DNA from: Burkholderiales bacterium
GTDB taxonomy: Bacteria > Pseudomonadota > Gammaproteobacteria > Burkholderiales > Burkholderiaceae_C
Direction: 5' to 3'
DNA length: 34,030 nucleotides
Assembly (NCBI GenBank): GCA_947453585.1
Contig: CANGHQ010000001.1
Span: 1 to 34,030, forward strand
Shown here: positions 18,220 to 27,253 of the stretch, piece by piece
Layout of the letters: each line of letters begins with the position of its first letter
Numbering within the stretch: position 1 is the stretch's first letter
Made by a program: the position numbers and the translations under genes
The notes under the pieces: generated by a model
Told to the model about the DNA's origin: nothing
Database searches by the model: none
The model's input: only the letters and a program-made list of their open reading frames with translations

Positions 18220-18995
18220 CAGTGCGCTCCCTTTAAGGCGGTGCTGGCGCTGCCCATATAGGCCTCAATCACGGCCGGGTTTTGCGACACCTGCGCGTAC
18301 GGGCCTTCGGCTAGCACCGCGCCGCGTTGCAGCACGGTGATGGTGTCGGCGATGCTTGATACGACGCTCATATTGTGTTCAACCATCAGCACGGTGCGGT
18401 TGGCGGCCACTTTTTTGATGAGCTGGCGGATGCGGTCCACGTCTTCCAGGCCCATGCCTTGCGTGGGTTCGTCCAGCAGCATGAGCTGCGGGTCCATGGC
18501 CAGGGTGGTGGCGATCTCCAGCGCGCGCTTGCGGCCGTAGCTCAGTTCCACCGCAGGAATCGCGGCGTAGGCTTCTAGGTCCACTTCACGCAGAAGCTCC
18601 AGCGCGCGCGGGTGCAACTGGTCGAGCACGCGCTCGGAGCGCCAAAACTGGAAGGACGTCTTCATCAGCCGCTGCTGCAGCGCGATACAGACGTTTTCCA
18701 GCACCGTGAGGTGCGGAAAAACCGAGGAAATCTGGAACGACCGGATGACGCCCTGGCGGGCAATGCGCACCGGTGACAGCGCGGTAATGTCTTGGCCCTC
18801 AAACAGAATCTGGCCCGAGCTGGGCGTCAAAAATTTGGTCAACAGGTTGAAGCAAGTGGTTTTGCCGGCGCCATTGGGCCCGATCAGGGCGTGGATGCTG
18901 CCGCGGCGGACCCTCAGATCGACATGGTCAACGGCTACAAAGCCTTTGAACTCTTTGCTCAGTTGCCGGGTTTCCAGGATGAATTCGTGACGCAT
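18219..18995 (-). CDS. livG: ABC transporter ATP-binding protein LivG
   Basis: MRHEFILETRQLSKEFKGFVAVDHVDLRVRRGSIHALIGPNGAGKTTCFNLLTKFL...VELSYGRKRALEIATTLAMDPQLMLLDEPTQGM. Confidence 0.9.
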   Translation of the reverse strand: MRHEFILETRQLSKEFKGFVAVDHVDLRVRRGSIHALIGPNGAGKTTCFNLLTKFLTPSSGQILFEGQDITALSPVRIARQGVIRSFQISSVFPHLTVLENVCIALQQRLMKTSFQFWRSERVLDQLHPRALELLREVDLEAYAAIPAVELSYGRKRALEIATTLAMDPQLMLLDEPTQGMGLEDVDRIRQLIKKVAANRTVLMVEHNMSVVSSIADTITVLQRGAVLAEGPYAQVSQNPAVIEAYMGSASTALKGAH

Positions 18996-19218
18996 GCTTC
19001 GATTTAGGGGGCGGAGACGGCCTTGGTCAGACAACCCGACAAAGCGCACAATTAACAACCGGCTATTACAACCGAATTCGGCAAGCGCCGGAATTGCGGT
19101 TTTCCCGAGTCGGGCCGTGGCACGGGTTCTTGCGGCTCGTGCAAGACTTGCCTCAATTTCGTGGGCGGTAACATGACCCTACCAGTTCGATACTTGGCCA
19201 TTCATCACCCAAACGCCC

Positions 19219-19857
19219 ATGCTGCACTACGAAACCGTCCCCGTCACCGCTTTCCAACAAAACTGCTCCATCGTCTGGTGCGATGAAGAGCGCCGCGCCG
19301 CCATCATCGACCCCGGTGGCGACATGGAGCTGTTGCTGGAAACGGTCAAGCGCCTGGGCGTGAAGCTCGAGCAAATCTGGATCACCCACGGCCACCTGGA
19401 CCACGCTGGCGCTACCGCTGATCTGGCCGAGCTGCTGCACCTGCCCATCATTGGCCCGCACCCGGCAGACCAGTTCTGGATTGACGGCATGCCCATGGCG
19501 GCTGCGGCCTATGGCTTTCCGCCCTCGCGCACCTTTACGCCCACGCGCTGGCTGCACGATGGCGACACCGTCACCCTGGGGCCGTACACCTTGCAAGTGC
19601 GTCACTGCCCCGGTCACACGCCCGGCCATGTGGTCTTTTATTCGCCGGATATTGGCCGCGCTTTTGTGGGCGACGTGCTGTTTGCCGGCAGCATTGGCCG
19701 CACCGATTTTCCGCAGGGCGACCACGACACGCTCATCAACAGCATCACCCAGCGCCTGTGGCCCATGGGCAACGACACGGTGTTTATCCCCGGCCACGGC
19801 CCCGAGAGCAGCTTTGGGGTGGAGCGTGTGCGCAACCCCTACGTGGGCGGCACCTGA
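19219..19857 (+). CDS. MBL-fold metallo-hydrolase (glyoxalase II-like)
   Basis: MLHYETVPVTAFQQNCSIVWCDEERRAAIIDPGGDMELLLETV...WITHGHLDHAG...RHCPGHTPGHVVFY...FVGDVLFAGSIGRTDFPQGD...FIPGHGP. Confidence 0.92.
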   Translation: MLHYETVPVTAFQQNCSIVWCDEERRAAIIDPGGDMELLLETVKRLGVKLEQIWITHGHLDHAGATADLAELLHLPIIGPHPADQFWIDGMPMAAAAYGFPPSRTFTPTRWLHDGDTVTLGPYTLQVRHCPGHTPGHVVFYSPDIGRAFVGDVLFAGSIGRTDFPQGDHDTLINSITQRLWPMGNDTVFIPGHGPESSFGVERVRNPYVGGT

Positions 19858-19872
19858 AGCGGGCCCATCGCC

Positions 19873-20331
19873 ATGAGCCTGCAGTCGGTACGCGCTTTTT
19901 TTGCGCAACACCAGCTTGACCTGCCTATTTTGGAAACCGAGGCGCTGACGCCCACGGTGGAGTCGGCGGCGCTGGCCCATGGCGTGGAGCCCGGGCGCAT
20001 TGCCAAAACCCTGGCCTTTCGACTGGGCGACGGCCGCGTGGTGCTGCTGGTGGCCAGCGGCCACGCGCGCATTGACAACGCCAAGTTCAAAACCGCCTTT
20101 GGCAAAGGCAAGATGCTGCCCGCCCATGAGGTGCAAGACCTGACCGGCCACCCGGTCGGCGGCGTCTGCCCCTTTGGCCTGGCCAACCCGCTGCCCGTGT
20201 ACCTGGACCACAGCCTGCACGCTTTTGACGAGGTGCTGCCCGCGGCGGGCTCGGTCAACAGCGCGGTGCGCATCAGCCCGGCGCTGATGGCGCAGGTGAC
20301 TGGTGGGGTTTGGGTGGATGCTTGTCGCTAG
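19873..20331 (+). CDS. YbaK/EbsC (prolyl-tRNA deacylase-like) family protein
   Basis: MSLQSVRAFFAQHQLDLPILETEALTPTVESAALAHGVEPGRIAKTLAFRLG...GVCPFGLANPLPVYLDHSL. Confidence 0.88.
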   Translation: MSLQSVRAFFAQHQLDLPILETEALTPTVESAALAHGVEPGRIAKTLAFRLGDGRVVLLVASGHARIDNAKFKTAFGKGKMLPAHEVQDLTGHPVGGVCPFGLANPLPVYLDHSLHAFDEVLPAAGSVNSAVRISPALMAQVTGGVWVDACR

Positions 20332-20371
20332 GGTGTGGCAAAGCGCGACCGCTGCAGACTTGCGTTTGACC

Positions 20372-20785
20372 TCAGCCGATCCACGGGTTGATGACTTCCA
20401 GGCCAAGACCGGCAAAATCCCGGCTGTTGCGCGTGACCATGCTCAGGCCATGCTGCGCGGCGGTAGCGCCCAAGAGGCTATCAATGGCGGGCAAGGGGCG
20501 GCCAGCGGCGGCCACCAAGCGGCCCCAGCGGTCAGCCACTGGCGCGTCCACCACCAAAATGCGACCGGCGAAAAACCCCGGCAAATCAGTCTCCAGCCAA
20601 TCCATCAGGGCCATGCGGCGGGCGGCGTCTGCGACGCCTTCAATCCCTTTGCGCAATTCGCCCAGCGTGAGCACGCTCAAATAGAGCGTGGATGCAGGTC
20701 GGCGCGCAAACCAATCAACCACCCCAGCATCTGGCGTCTTGCGGCGCAACTCTGACAGCACATTGGTATCGAGCAAATAGCTCAC
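20372..20785 (-). CDS. PIN-domain toxin, VapC/FitB-like
   Basis: MSYLLDTNVLSELRRKTPDAGVVDWFARRP...LYLSVLTLGELRKGI...PAIDSLLGATAAQHGLSMVTRNSRDFAGLGLEVINPW. Confidence 0.93.
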   Translation of the reverse strand: MSYLLDTNVLSELRRKTPDAGVVDWFARRPASTLYLSVLTLGELRKGIEGVADAARRMALMDWLETDLPGFFAGRILVVDAPVADRWGRLVAAAGRPLPAIDSLLGATAAQHGLSMVTRNSRDFAGLGLEVINPWIG

Positions 20786-21033
20786 AGTGGCACCTCACGG
20801 GTGAGGCTGGTATCGCGTTCCAAGTGAATGTCCTCGACGCCAAAGAGCGGCGAGCGGCGCATGAATTCGACCAGGGAATGGTCGTTGCCGGTCAGGCTGT
20901 CAAACAGGCTGCGCGACACCACCACCGCCACCGATTGCCCGTGAAGGGTGATGTTTTGTGGCCCTTCGCTCTCGGCGCACTTGACCACTTCGGACAATCG
21001 GGCTTTGGCCTCTTGCATTTGCCATGCGTGCAT
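20782..21033 (-). CDS. Phd/YefM-family antitoxin
   Basis: MHAWQMQEAKARLSEVVKCAESEGPQNITLHGQSVAVVVSRSLFDSLTG; 4-bp overlap with the downstream PIN toxin. Confidence 0.92.
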   Translation of the reverse strand: MHAWQMQEAKARLSEVVKCAESEGPQNITLHGQSVAVVVSRSLFDSLTGNDHSLVEFMRRSPLFGVEDIHLERDTSLTREVPL

Positions 21034-21050
21034 ATCGAATCCTCCTCCGC

Positions 21051-21077
21051 ATATTCTGACTAGAATGATCAGAATAT
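21051..21077. promoter_or_regulatory. Putative toxin-antitoxin operator (palindrome)
   Basis: ATATTCTGA-N9-TCAGAATAT, perfect 9-bp arms, with a further AGAAT half-site between them; 18 bp upstream of the antitoxin start. Confidence 0.65.
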
Positions 21078-21087
21078 AGCAGGATCC

Positions 21088-21945
21088 CTACTTCCGCGCC
21101 AAATACACCCCACCCACCACCAGCGCCATGCCGCCCAGGGCGAGCTGCGAAAACGATTCGCCAAACAGCGCCCAGGCCACGATGGCGGTGCAGGGTGGCA
21201 CCAGGTAAAACAGGCTGGCGATGTTGACAGCGCTGCTTTGGCGAATGAGCCAGTTGAGCAGGCTGACCGCGCCGACCGACAGCACCAGCACCAGCCAAGC
21301 CAGGGCAAACACCATCTCGCCCGTCAGGTCCATGCGGCCAGTCTCAAATATCCAGGCACACAGGCCGGTGGCCAGCGCCGTGGGCACAAACTGGGCGACG
21401 GCGCCGCTGCGCCAGTCAAAGGCGGGGCAAAAGCGCTTTTGATAGAGGGTGCCAGCGGTAATAGCCAAGAGCGCCACCACGCAGGGCAGCAGCGCCTGCA
21501 GCCCAAAACCCGCACCCAGCTTGTTGGCCACCACCAGCGCCACGCCGCCCAAGCCCAGCAGCAACCCCAGCCACTGGCGGCGCAGCACCGTTTCGCCCAG
21601 CAGCCAGCCCGCACCAATGGCGGTGAGCAGCGGCTGCACCCCCACCACCAGCGCCGCCACGCCCGCCGGCAGACCGAGTGATATGGCTATGAACACGCCA
21701 CCCAAATACACCCCGTGCAGCAGCAAACCGGCCACGCCAATGTGAAACCAGGCCCGCGCGCCCTTGGGCCAGGGCGCGCGGGTGGCCAGCGCAATGGCCA
21801 GCATCAGCACCACCACGGCGGCATAGCGCACAAACAAAAAGGTCAGCGGCTCGGTGTGCGGCAGCCCCAGGCGCGCACCGATAAAGCCGGTGGACCAAAG
21901 GACTACGAAGAGGAGCGGAAAGATACGGGAAAGACGGGCGGGCAT
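21088..21945 (-). CDS. EamA/DMT family transporter
   Basis: MPARLSRIFPLLFVVLWSTGFIGARLGLPHTEPLTFLFVRYAAVVVLMLAIALA...; 10-TM EamA pattern. Confidence 0.9.
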   Translation of the reverse strand: MPARLSRIFPLLFVVLWSTGFIGARLGLPHTEPLTFLFVRYAAVVVLMLAIALATRAPWPKGARAWFHIGVAGLLLHGVYLGGVFIAISLGLPAGVAALVVGVQPLLTAIGAGWLLGETVLRRQWLGLLLGLGGVALVVANKLGAGFGLQALLPCVVALLAITAGTLYQKRFCPAFDWRSGAVAQFVPTALATGLCAWIFETGRMDLTGEMVFALAWLVLVLSVGAVSLLNWLIRQSSAVNIASLFYLVPPCTAIVAWALFGESFSQLALGGMALVVGGVYLARK

Positions 21946-22024
21946 GAACAGGCTTATTTAAGCGGCAGCAAGAGGGCGGTGCCAGGCCGGGCGACTCTAA
22001 CAGCGCGGGCAGGCGCAGCGTCCG

Positions 22025-22052
22025 GTACTAATTAAGTCTGCACATTTAGTAC
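22025..22052. promoter_or_regulatory. Inverted repeat GTACTAA-N14-TTAGTAC upstream of the sensor kinase gene
   Basis: Perfect 7-bp arms in an AT-rich divergent intergenic region. Confidence 0.35.
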
Positions 22053-22089
22053 TGATTTTTGTAAAATCACCGATTTTCGCAAAAATTTG

Positions 22090-23963
22090 ATGCGCATTCT
22101 TTACCGGACACTCATCGGCCTGTGCCTCATGGCCTTGCAGACCCTGGGTATTGCCAGCCAGGTCATCACGCAAAGTGCGTGGCTGGAAGACCCCACTGGA
22201 AAATGGACGTTGGAAGAGGTTCAGGGACGCACCTTCCAGCCCTACACCGGGCTCCTGAGTCAAGGATATTCGGCTAAGGCGCTCTGGATCCGGCTGGATA
22301 TTGAAGCCCAGGGTAATCCGACCGGACAGCCCGGTCACCAGTTGCCCTTGGTGCTGCGTGTGCGCCCCCCTTATCTTGACGATATCCGCCTGTACGACCC
22401 CTTGGCGCCCGCCGTCCAGCTCGCCGGTGACCAGCATCCCAAAAACGTTCAAGACTTCAAATCGCTCAACCACAACTTTTTTGTGCAAGCGGGGGACGCG
22501 CCACGAACCCTGTGGTTGCGGGTTGAAACCACTTCGGCGCGCATGGTTTTCCTTGAGCTTTTGACCTTGAACCAGGCGCTGGAGGCAGACCACTGGCTGG
22601 AATGGATGTTCACAGGCTACCTGGCGCTGCTCCTGTTTTTCATCATTTGGGCCACCGCGCACTGGTTCACCTTGCGCGAGCCGGTGATTGGCATGTTCGC
22701 CATTAGCCAGGTGGCGGCGCTGGCCACGGGCATCGGAATATTTGGCTTTACGGCCCTGGTCTGGCCCGATTGGCTGCCGCAGGCCGGGCCCAGTTACCTT
22801 TTGTCTGCCAGTATCATTTTTTCGTTCATTACCCACATCGGTTTTCACTGGCAATTGCTGCGCTTGTTTCGCCCCAACAAGATACTTTTGCGCACATTGC
22901 TCTTGATGCTGGGGCTGGGTGTTTTGGCCTTTTTGGTACTGCTTTCGGGCTTGGAGCGAAGCGCATTACAAGCCAATGCCCTGCTTTTGATTATCGCGCC
23001 CTTGCTAACGTTTCTCACCGCGCTCACAGCCCGCATCCCTGGCGCCTGGCCAAAGACGTGCCGTCTGAGGTCCACCTGAGTAAAACCGTTTTGGTCGGTA
23101 TATACGGGCTGATTCTTCTGTCCATGGCTTTGCAGTCGGCTGCGCCTGCTGGGCCTGTTTCAGCCCGGCGTCTTTTCTCTGTATGCCTCGTCATGTATGG
23201 CGCAGTCGTCGGCACTTTGGTGCTTGGGCTGCTGAAAACCCGCATCCAAAGGATTCAGCAAGCCTCGCTCACAGCCCTGATTGACCTGAAATCATCGGGC
23301 CAGGCACTGGAAATGGAGCGCCTGCAAAGGGAAGACCAGGAAAAACTCTTTGCCATGCTTGCCCACGAACTCAAGACGCCCCTGACCACGCTGCGCTTGT
23401 GGCTTAACTCGAATAACCAAAAACGCGATGCCATGGAGCGCGTCATCCATGACATGAACCAGATCATCGAACGTTGTATCCATGCGGGCCAGTTATCAGA
23501 CGAGGGCCTAAAGCCGGTTTGGCAGCGGGAGCAGGTGAACGACCTGACAAGCTTGTGCCTCGAGTCTTGTCGCCAGCCCGAGCGCATTGATTTTGCGGCG
23601 GCGCCCGACAGCGCCCCCATCAAGACCGACACCCAGATGTTTGGCATCGTGCTGGGCAATTTGCTCGACAACGCTTGCAAATACAGCCCTCCCCTGTCCC
23701 GGGTTCAGGTTTCGCTCCTGGCCGAAACCAAAAACGGATCCCCGGGCTGGTGCTGGACGGTGAGCAACCACGCAGGCCTGGCCGGCGCGCCTGACCCCGC
23801 ACAGCTGTTTGTAAAGTACTACCGCAGTGCCCATGCGCGCAGGCAATCGGGCTCGGGCCTGGGCCTGTTTCTGGTCAAGCGTCTGCTGGAGCTGCTGGGC
23901 GGAGATATTTGGTACGCGCCGCATTCGGACCGGATCCGCTTTTGTTTTTGGCTGCCTGCGTGA
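22090..23963 (+). pseudogene. 7TM-DISM sensor histidine kinase, frameshifted between TM5 and TM6
   Basis: Frame +1 (ends 23079): signal peptide, 7TMR-DISMED2-like extracellular domain, about 5 TM helices. Frame 0 (to 23963): about 2 TM helices, then HisKA (FAMLAHELKTPLTTLRLWL) and HATPase (GNLLDNACKYS, SGSGLGLFLVKRLLELLGG). Neither half is complete alone. Confidence 0.75.
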
Positions 23964-24059
23964 TCTGGCTTAGGTCGCACCTGTTAGAAATTGTTGGGAT
24001 TTGTATTTTTTTGCTGAATCATGGGGGTCTTTCCCCTATCCGTTGATTCGCAGCCCACG

Positions 24060-24755
24060 ATGCCAAATTCCGCACTCAAGATTCTGGTTGTTGAAGACAA
24101 CGACGAGTTGCGCGAGGCGACGCTCGAATTCCTGCAAAGCGAAGGCCACTATGTGCGTGGCGTGCCCATGGCCGAAGACATCAATGATGTCACCGGCGGA
24201 TTCGTGCCCGACATCTACGTCATCGACCTCAACCTGCCCGACGAGGACGGCCTGAGCCTGACCCGACGGCTGCGCCAGACGCAACCTGCGGCAGGCATCG
24301 TGATCGCCACAGCGCGGGCCCAGATTGGCGACCGGGTGATCGGCTATGAAAGTGGTGCCGACCTTTACCTGACCAAACCCGTGCACCCACGTGAAATGAT
24401 GGCGGGCATCGCGGCTTTGGGCAACCGGCTGCAGTCCAAGACCGACACTTCCAAAGAACAGCTACAAGTGCACACCGCCAGACTGGAGCTGCGCGGCCCG
24501 CTGGGCAGTACCGACCTGACGGCAGGCGAGATGGCCATCCTGAGCGCCCTGGCCCTGGCCCCCGGCCAAACCCTGGAGCGCTGGCAACTGATGAGCATCC
24601 TGAGTAAGCGCGAAGAGTCCCCGTCCACCTCCGCCCTGGAAATGCGCATTGCGCGCCTGCGCAAAAAACTCACCAGCGTGGGCGCCGAGCCGCCCAGCAT
24701 CAAATCCCTGCACAAGGTAGGCTACACCTTGCGCTGCGCGGTGGTGCTGGTTTAG
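24060..24755 (+). CDS. Response regulator, OmpR-like (REC + winged helix)
   Basis: MPNSALKILVVEDNDELREATLEFLQSEGHYVRG...IYVIDLNLPDEDGLSLTRRLR...YLTKPVHPREM; C-terminal Trans_reg_C-like ALEMRIARLRKKL...SLHKVGYTL. Confidence 0.9.
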   Translation: MPNSALKILVVEDNDELREATLEFLQSEGHYVRGVPMAEDINDVTGGFVPDIYVIDLNLPDEDGLSLTRRLRQTQPAAGIVIATARAQIGDRVIGYESGADLYLTKPVHPREMMAGIAALGNRLQSKTDTSKEQLQVHTARLELRGPLGSTDLTAGEMAILSALALAPGQTLERWQLMSILSKREESPSTSALEMRIARLRKKLTSVGAEPPSIKSLHKVGYTLRCAVVLV

Positions 24756-24838
24756 GCGGACATTTTTATTTCCCCCAAGGTCCATCGGCGGCCCTGACGC
24801 GCGCGCTTGCATCCCTTGTACCGGCACCGATTTACGCA

Positions 24839-25936
24839 ATGAACACCAGCACCCCACCCAGTATTTGCCTTTGCATGATCGTCAAGAACGAGGCCAAGGT
24901 CATCCAGCGCTGCCTCGACAGCGTGCGCTCGCTCATCAGCCACTGGATCATTGTGGACACCGGCTCCACCGACGGCACGCAAGACGTCATCCGCAACTAC
25001 CTGCGCGATATTCCCGGCACGCTGCACGAAAGCCCGTGGCAGGATTTCGCACACAACCGCTCCGAGGCTTTGCGCCTGGCCAGACCGCACGGCAGCTATT
25101 CGCTGGTGATTGACGCCGACGACCTGCTGGAGCTTGCCCCCGGCTTTGAAATGCCAGCGCTAACGTGTGACAGCTACTCGCTCAACATCTGCGACGGCAC
25201 CCAGCGCTACCCGCGCGTCCAGTTGGTCAACAACCGCTTTGGCTGGTATTACCGTGGCGTACTACACGAATTCATCACCTGCGACGCCAGCACCACCAGT
25301 GGGCACCTGGACATCAATATGCGGCGCCTGCACGACGGCGCACGGCGCAAAGACCCCTCCATCTTTTTGCGCGACGCCGAGATATTCGAAAAAGCACTGC
25401 AGGTGGAAAAAGACGCTTACCTCATCAGCCGTTACACCTTTTACCTGGCGCAAAGCTACCGCGACGCCCGCCAACCCGCCAAAGCGGTGGAGCACTACCT
25501 GAACCGGGCCAAGCTCGGCGGGTGGGCGCAAGAAGTTTTTTACAGTTATTACCAGGCCGCACGGCGCATGGAAGAGCTGGGCTACGCCGATGAAATGGTC
25601 TTGGGCACCTACCAGCTTGCCACCAATGCGCTACCCGAGCGTGTCGAAGCTGCGCACGCTGCCAGCAAGTTCTGCCGACTCAAAAAAATGTACCAGCGCG
25701 GATATGACATCGCCAAGGCCAGCCTGGGCAAACCGGTGCTTCCCGGCGCCTTGTTTGGCGAGCCCTGGGTGTATGAAACCGGACTGCTGGACGAATTTGC
25801 GGTCAACGCCTATTGGATTGGCAAACACGTGGAGTGTCTTGACGCCTGCCTGACGCTATTGGAGTCCGGAAAAATGGCCAGCGCTGAGTTGCCAAGAATA
25901 TTTGCCAACGCGCGCTACGCCTTGCGGCACCTTTGA
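24839..25936 (+). CDS. Family 2 glycosyltransferase with C-terminal TPR-like region
   Basis: MNTSTPPSICLCMIVKNEAKVIQRCLDSVRSLISHWIIVDTGSTDGTQDVIRNYL...SLVIDADDLLEL; GT2 N-terminus, helical repeat-like C-terminus. Confidence 0.88.
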   Translation: MNTSTPPSICLCMIVKNEAKVIQRCLDSVRSLISHWIIVDTGSTDGTQDVIRNYLRDIPGTLHESPWQDFAHNRSEALRLARPHGSYSLVIDADDLLELAPGFEMPALTCDSYSLNICDGTQRYPRVQLVNNRFGWYYRGVLHEFITCDASTTSGHLDINMRRLHDGARRKDPSIFLRDAEIFEKALQVEKDAYLISRYTFYLAQSYRDARQPAKAVEHYLNRAKLGGWAQEVFYSYYQAARRMEELGYADEMVLGTYQLATNALPERVEAAHAASKFCRLKKMYQRGYDIAKASLGKPVLPGALFGEPWVYETGLLDEFAVNAYWIGKHVECLDACLTLLESGKMASAELPRIFANARYALRHL

Positions 25937-26109
25937 TGCGCTGCAGCGCCACGCAAGGGCGACCAGCAAGCCACGTCTTGCCAGTCAACGCCAAACAACT
26001 TAGTTTTTATACCGTCGCTTTAGGGTTAGAGGTTCGCTAAGTCGGCGCAAAAATCTCCTCACAAACTGCCCCTTGTGTCAGCTCGCAAATGGAGCCGATC
26101 CTGATCATT

Positions 26110-26949
26110 ATGGAAAAATTCAATATTTGCATTGTCCGCCCGCCAGCATACAGATGGTCCTCAGTCTTCTTTGAGTTGGCTGAGCTGATTGCTTTTTCTT
26201 TGCAAGACAATGGATATTTAACCCAAGTTACCGAAAACCATTTGGCACCAACAGGGATGAATTTGATTATCGGCTGCCATCTTATGGATGTCTCTGTCAC
26301 ACCGCAAATCCCCTCGGACACCATAATCTTAAATACCGAACAGCTTGGCGTCGGATTAGATATATGGAATCAACGTATTCTTCATTTTGTGCAAAGATTC
26401 GCCTCATGGGATTATTCCGCAGACAATATCGTGAAGTTTAAAAAACTTGGTATTGCAGAGCCAAAATGGCTTAAATTTGGATATCACCCGAAACTCAACA
26501 GGATTACTAGCACTACAGACAAAGATATTGATGTGCTATTTTATGGAAATCTAAACGAACCGCGACTTCAGATTCTTAATGAAATCGAGCGCCGCGGCGC
26601 AAGGGTGGCCAAACTATTTGGCGTGTTTGGCACCGAAAGAGATGCGTATATTGCCAGGTCCAAATTGGTGTTGAATCTTCACCAACATCAGACCAAGGTG
26701 TTTGAGATTGTTCGCGTTCATTATCTGATGAACAATTCAAAAGCAATAGTGAGCCAGTGCGACGCCGATACAAAAATAGACCCCAATTACATGGATGGTT
26801 TATTGCTGGCTGATTACGACAGCCTCGTGGACAAATGCCTGGCCGCCATCGAATCTGCGCCATTGCTACAGGCCTGCGAGCAGCGGTCCCTGGCGACACT
26901 CAAGCAGTTTGACGCCGTCAGCATCATCGGCGAGATGGTCGCGGCGTAG
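26110..26949 (+). CDS. Putative glycosyltransferase (GT group 1/CgeB-like C-terminal region), AT-rich
   Basis: MEKFNICIVRPPAYRWSSVFFELAELIAFSLQDNGYLTQ...VLFYGNLNEPRLQILNEIERRGARVAKLFGVFGTERDAYIARSKLVLNLHQHQTKVFEIVRVHYLMNNSKAIVSQ. The start could instead be the ATG at 26089. Confidence 0.65.
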   Translation: MEKFNICIVRPPAYRWSSVFFELAELIAFSLQDNGYLTQVTENHLAPTGMNLIIGCHLMDVSVTPQIPSDTIILNTEQLGVGLDIWNQRILHFVQRFASWDYSADNIVKFKKLGIAEPKWLKFGYHPKLNRITSTTDKDIDVLFYGNLNEPRLQILNEIERRGARVAKLFGVFGTERDAYIARSKLVLNLHQHQTKVFEIVRVHYLMNNSKAIVSQCDADTKIDPNYMDGLLLADYDSLVDKCLAAIESAPLLQACEQRSLATLKQFDAVSIIGEMVAA

Positions 26950-27253
26950 CGCGGCCCGGCCCTTCAATCCCGGCGTGCATCCGCATGCCGCTGAAGTGCT
27001 TGCGCGCGTGCGCCTTCCACCCCCCCGCGCTCGAACGCGCCACTTTGGCGCCACAGCAGAGCCACAGCTCCGGCAGCACGTTGCAAGCGGGGGAACAACC
27101 CCCTTTTCACCGTTAGCTCTTGTTAGGTTTTTCCATTTTGGTATTCAAAAATCACGCGTCCAAAAGTCCGTTCTGCGGCGCTTAAGCACGCTTTTTTGTG
27201 AGTGTGCGAAGCCGTCCAAAGAGCGGCAAATGATTTAACCCACTGGAGCTCAC

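Noticed and set aside
19068-19100. Imperfect hairpin accgaattcggc aagc gccggaattgcggt upstream of the MBL hydrolase
   Set aside because: Arms pair only with bulges and there is no T-tract; too weak to call a terminator or operator.
19153-20415. 420-aa minus-strand ORF spanning the MBL hydrolase and YbaK-like genes
   Set aside because: Shadow of two well-supported plus-strand genes; translation is His/Gln/Gly rich with no family signature.
21997-22854. 285-aa minus-strand ORF antisense to the sensor kinase
   Set aside because: Gln/Arg/Gly-rich shadow ORF; the sense strand shows DISMED2 and TM features.
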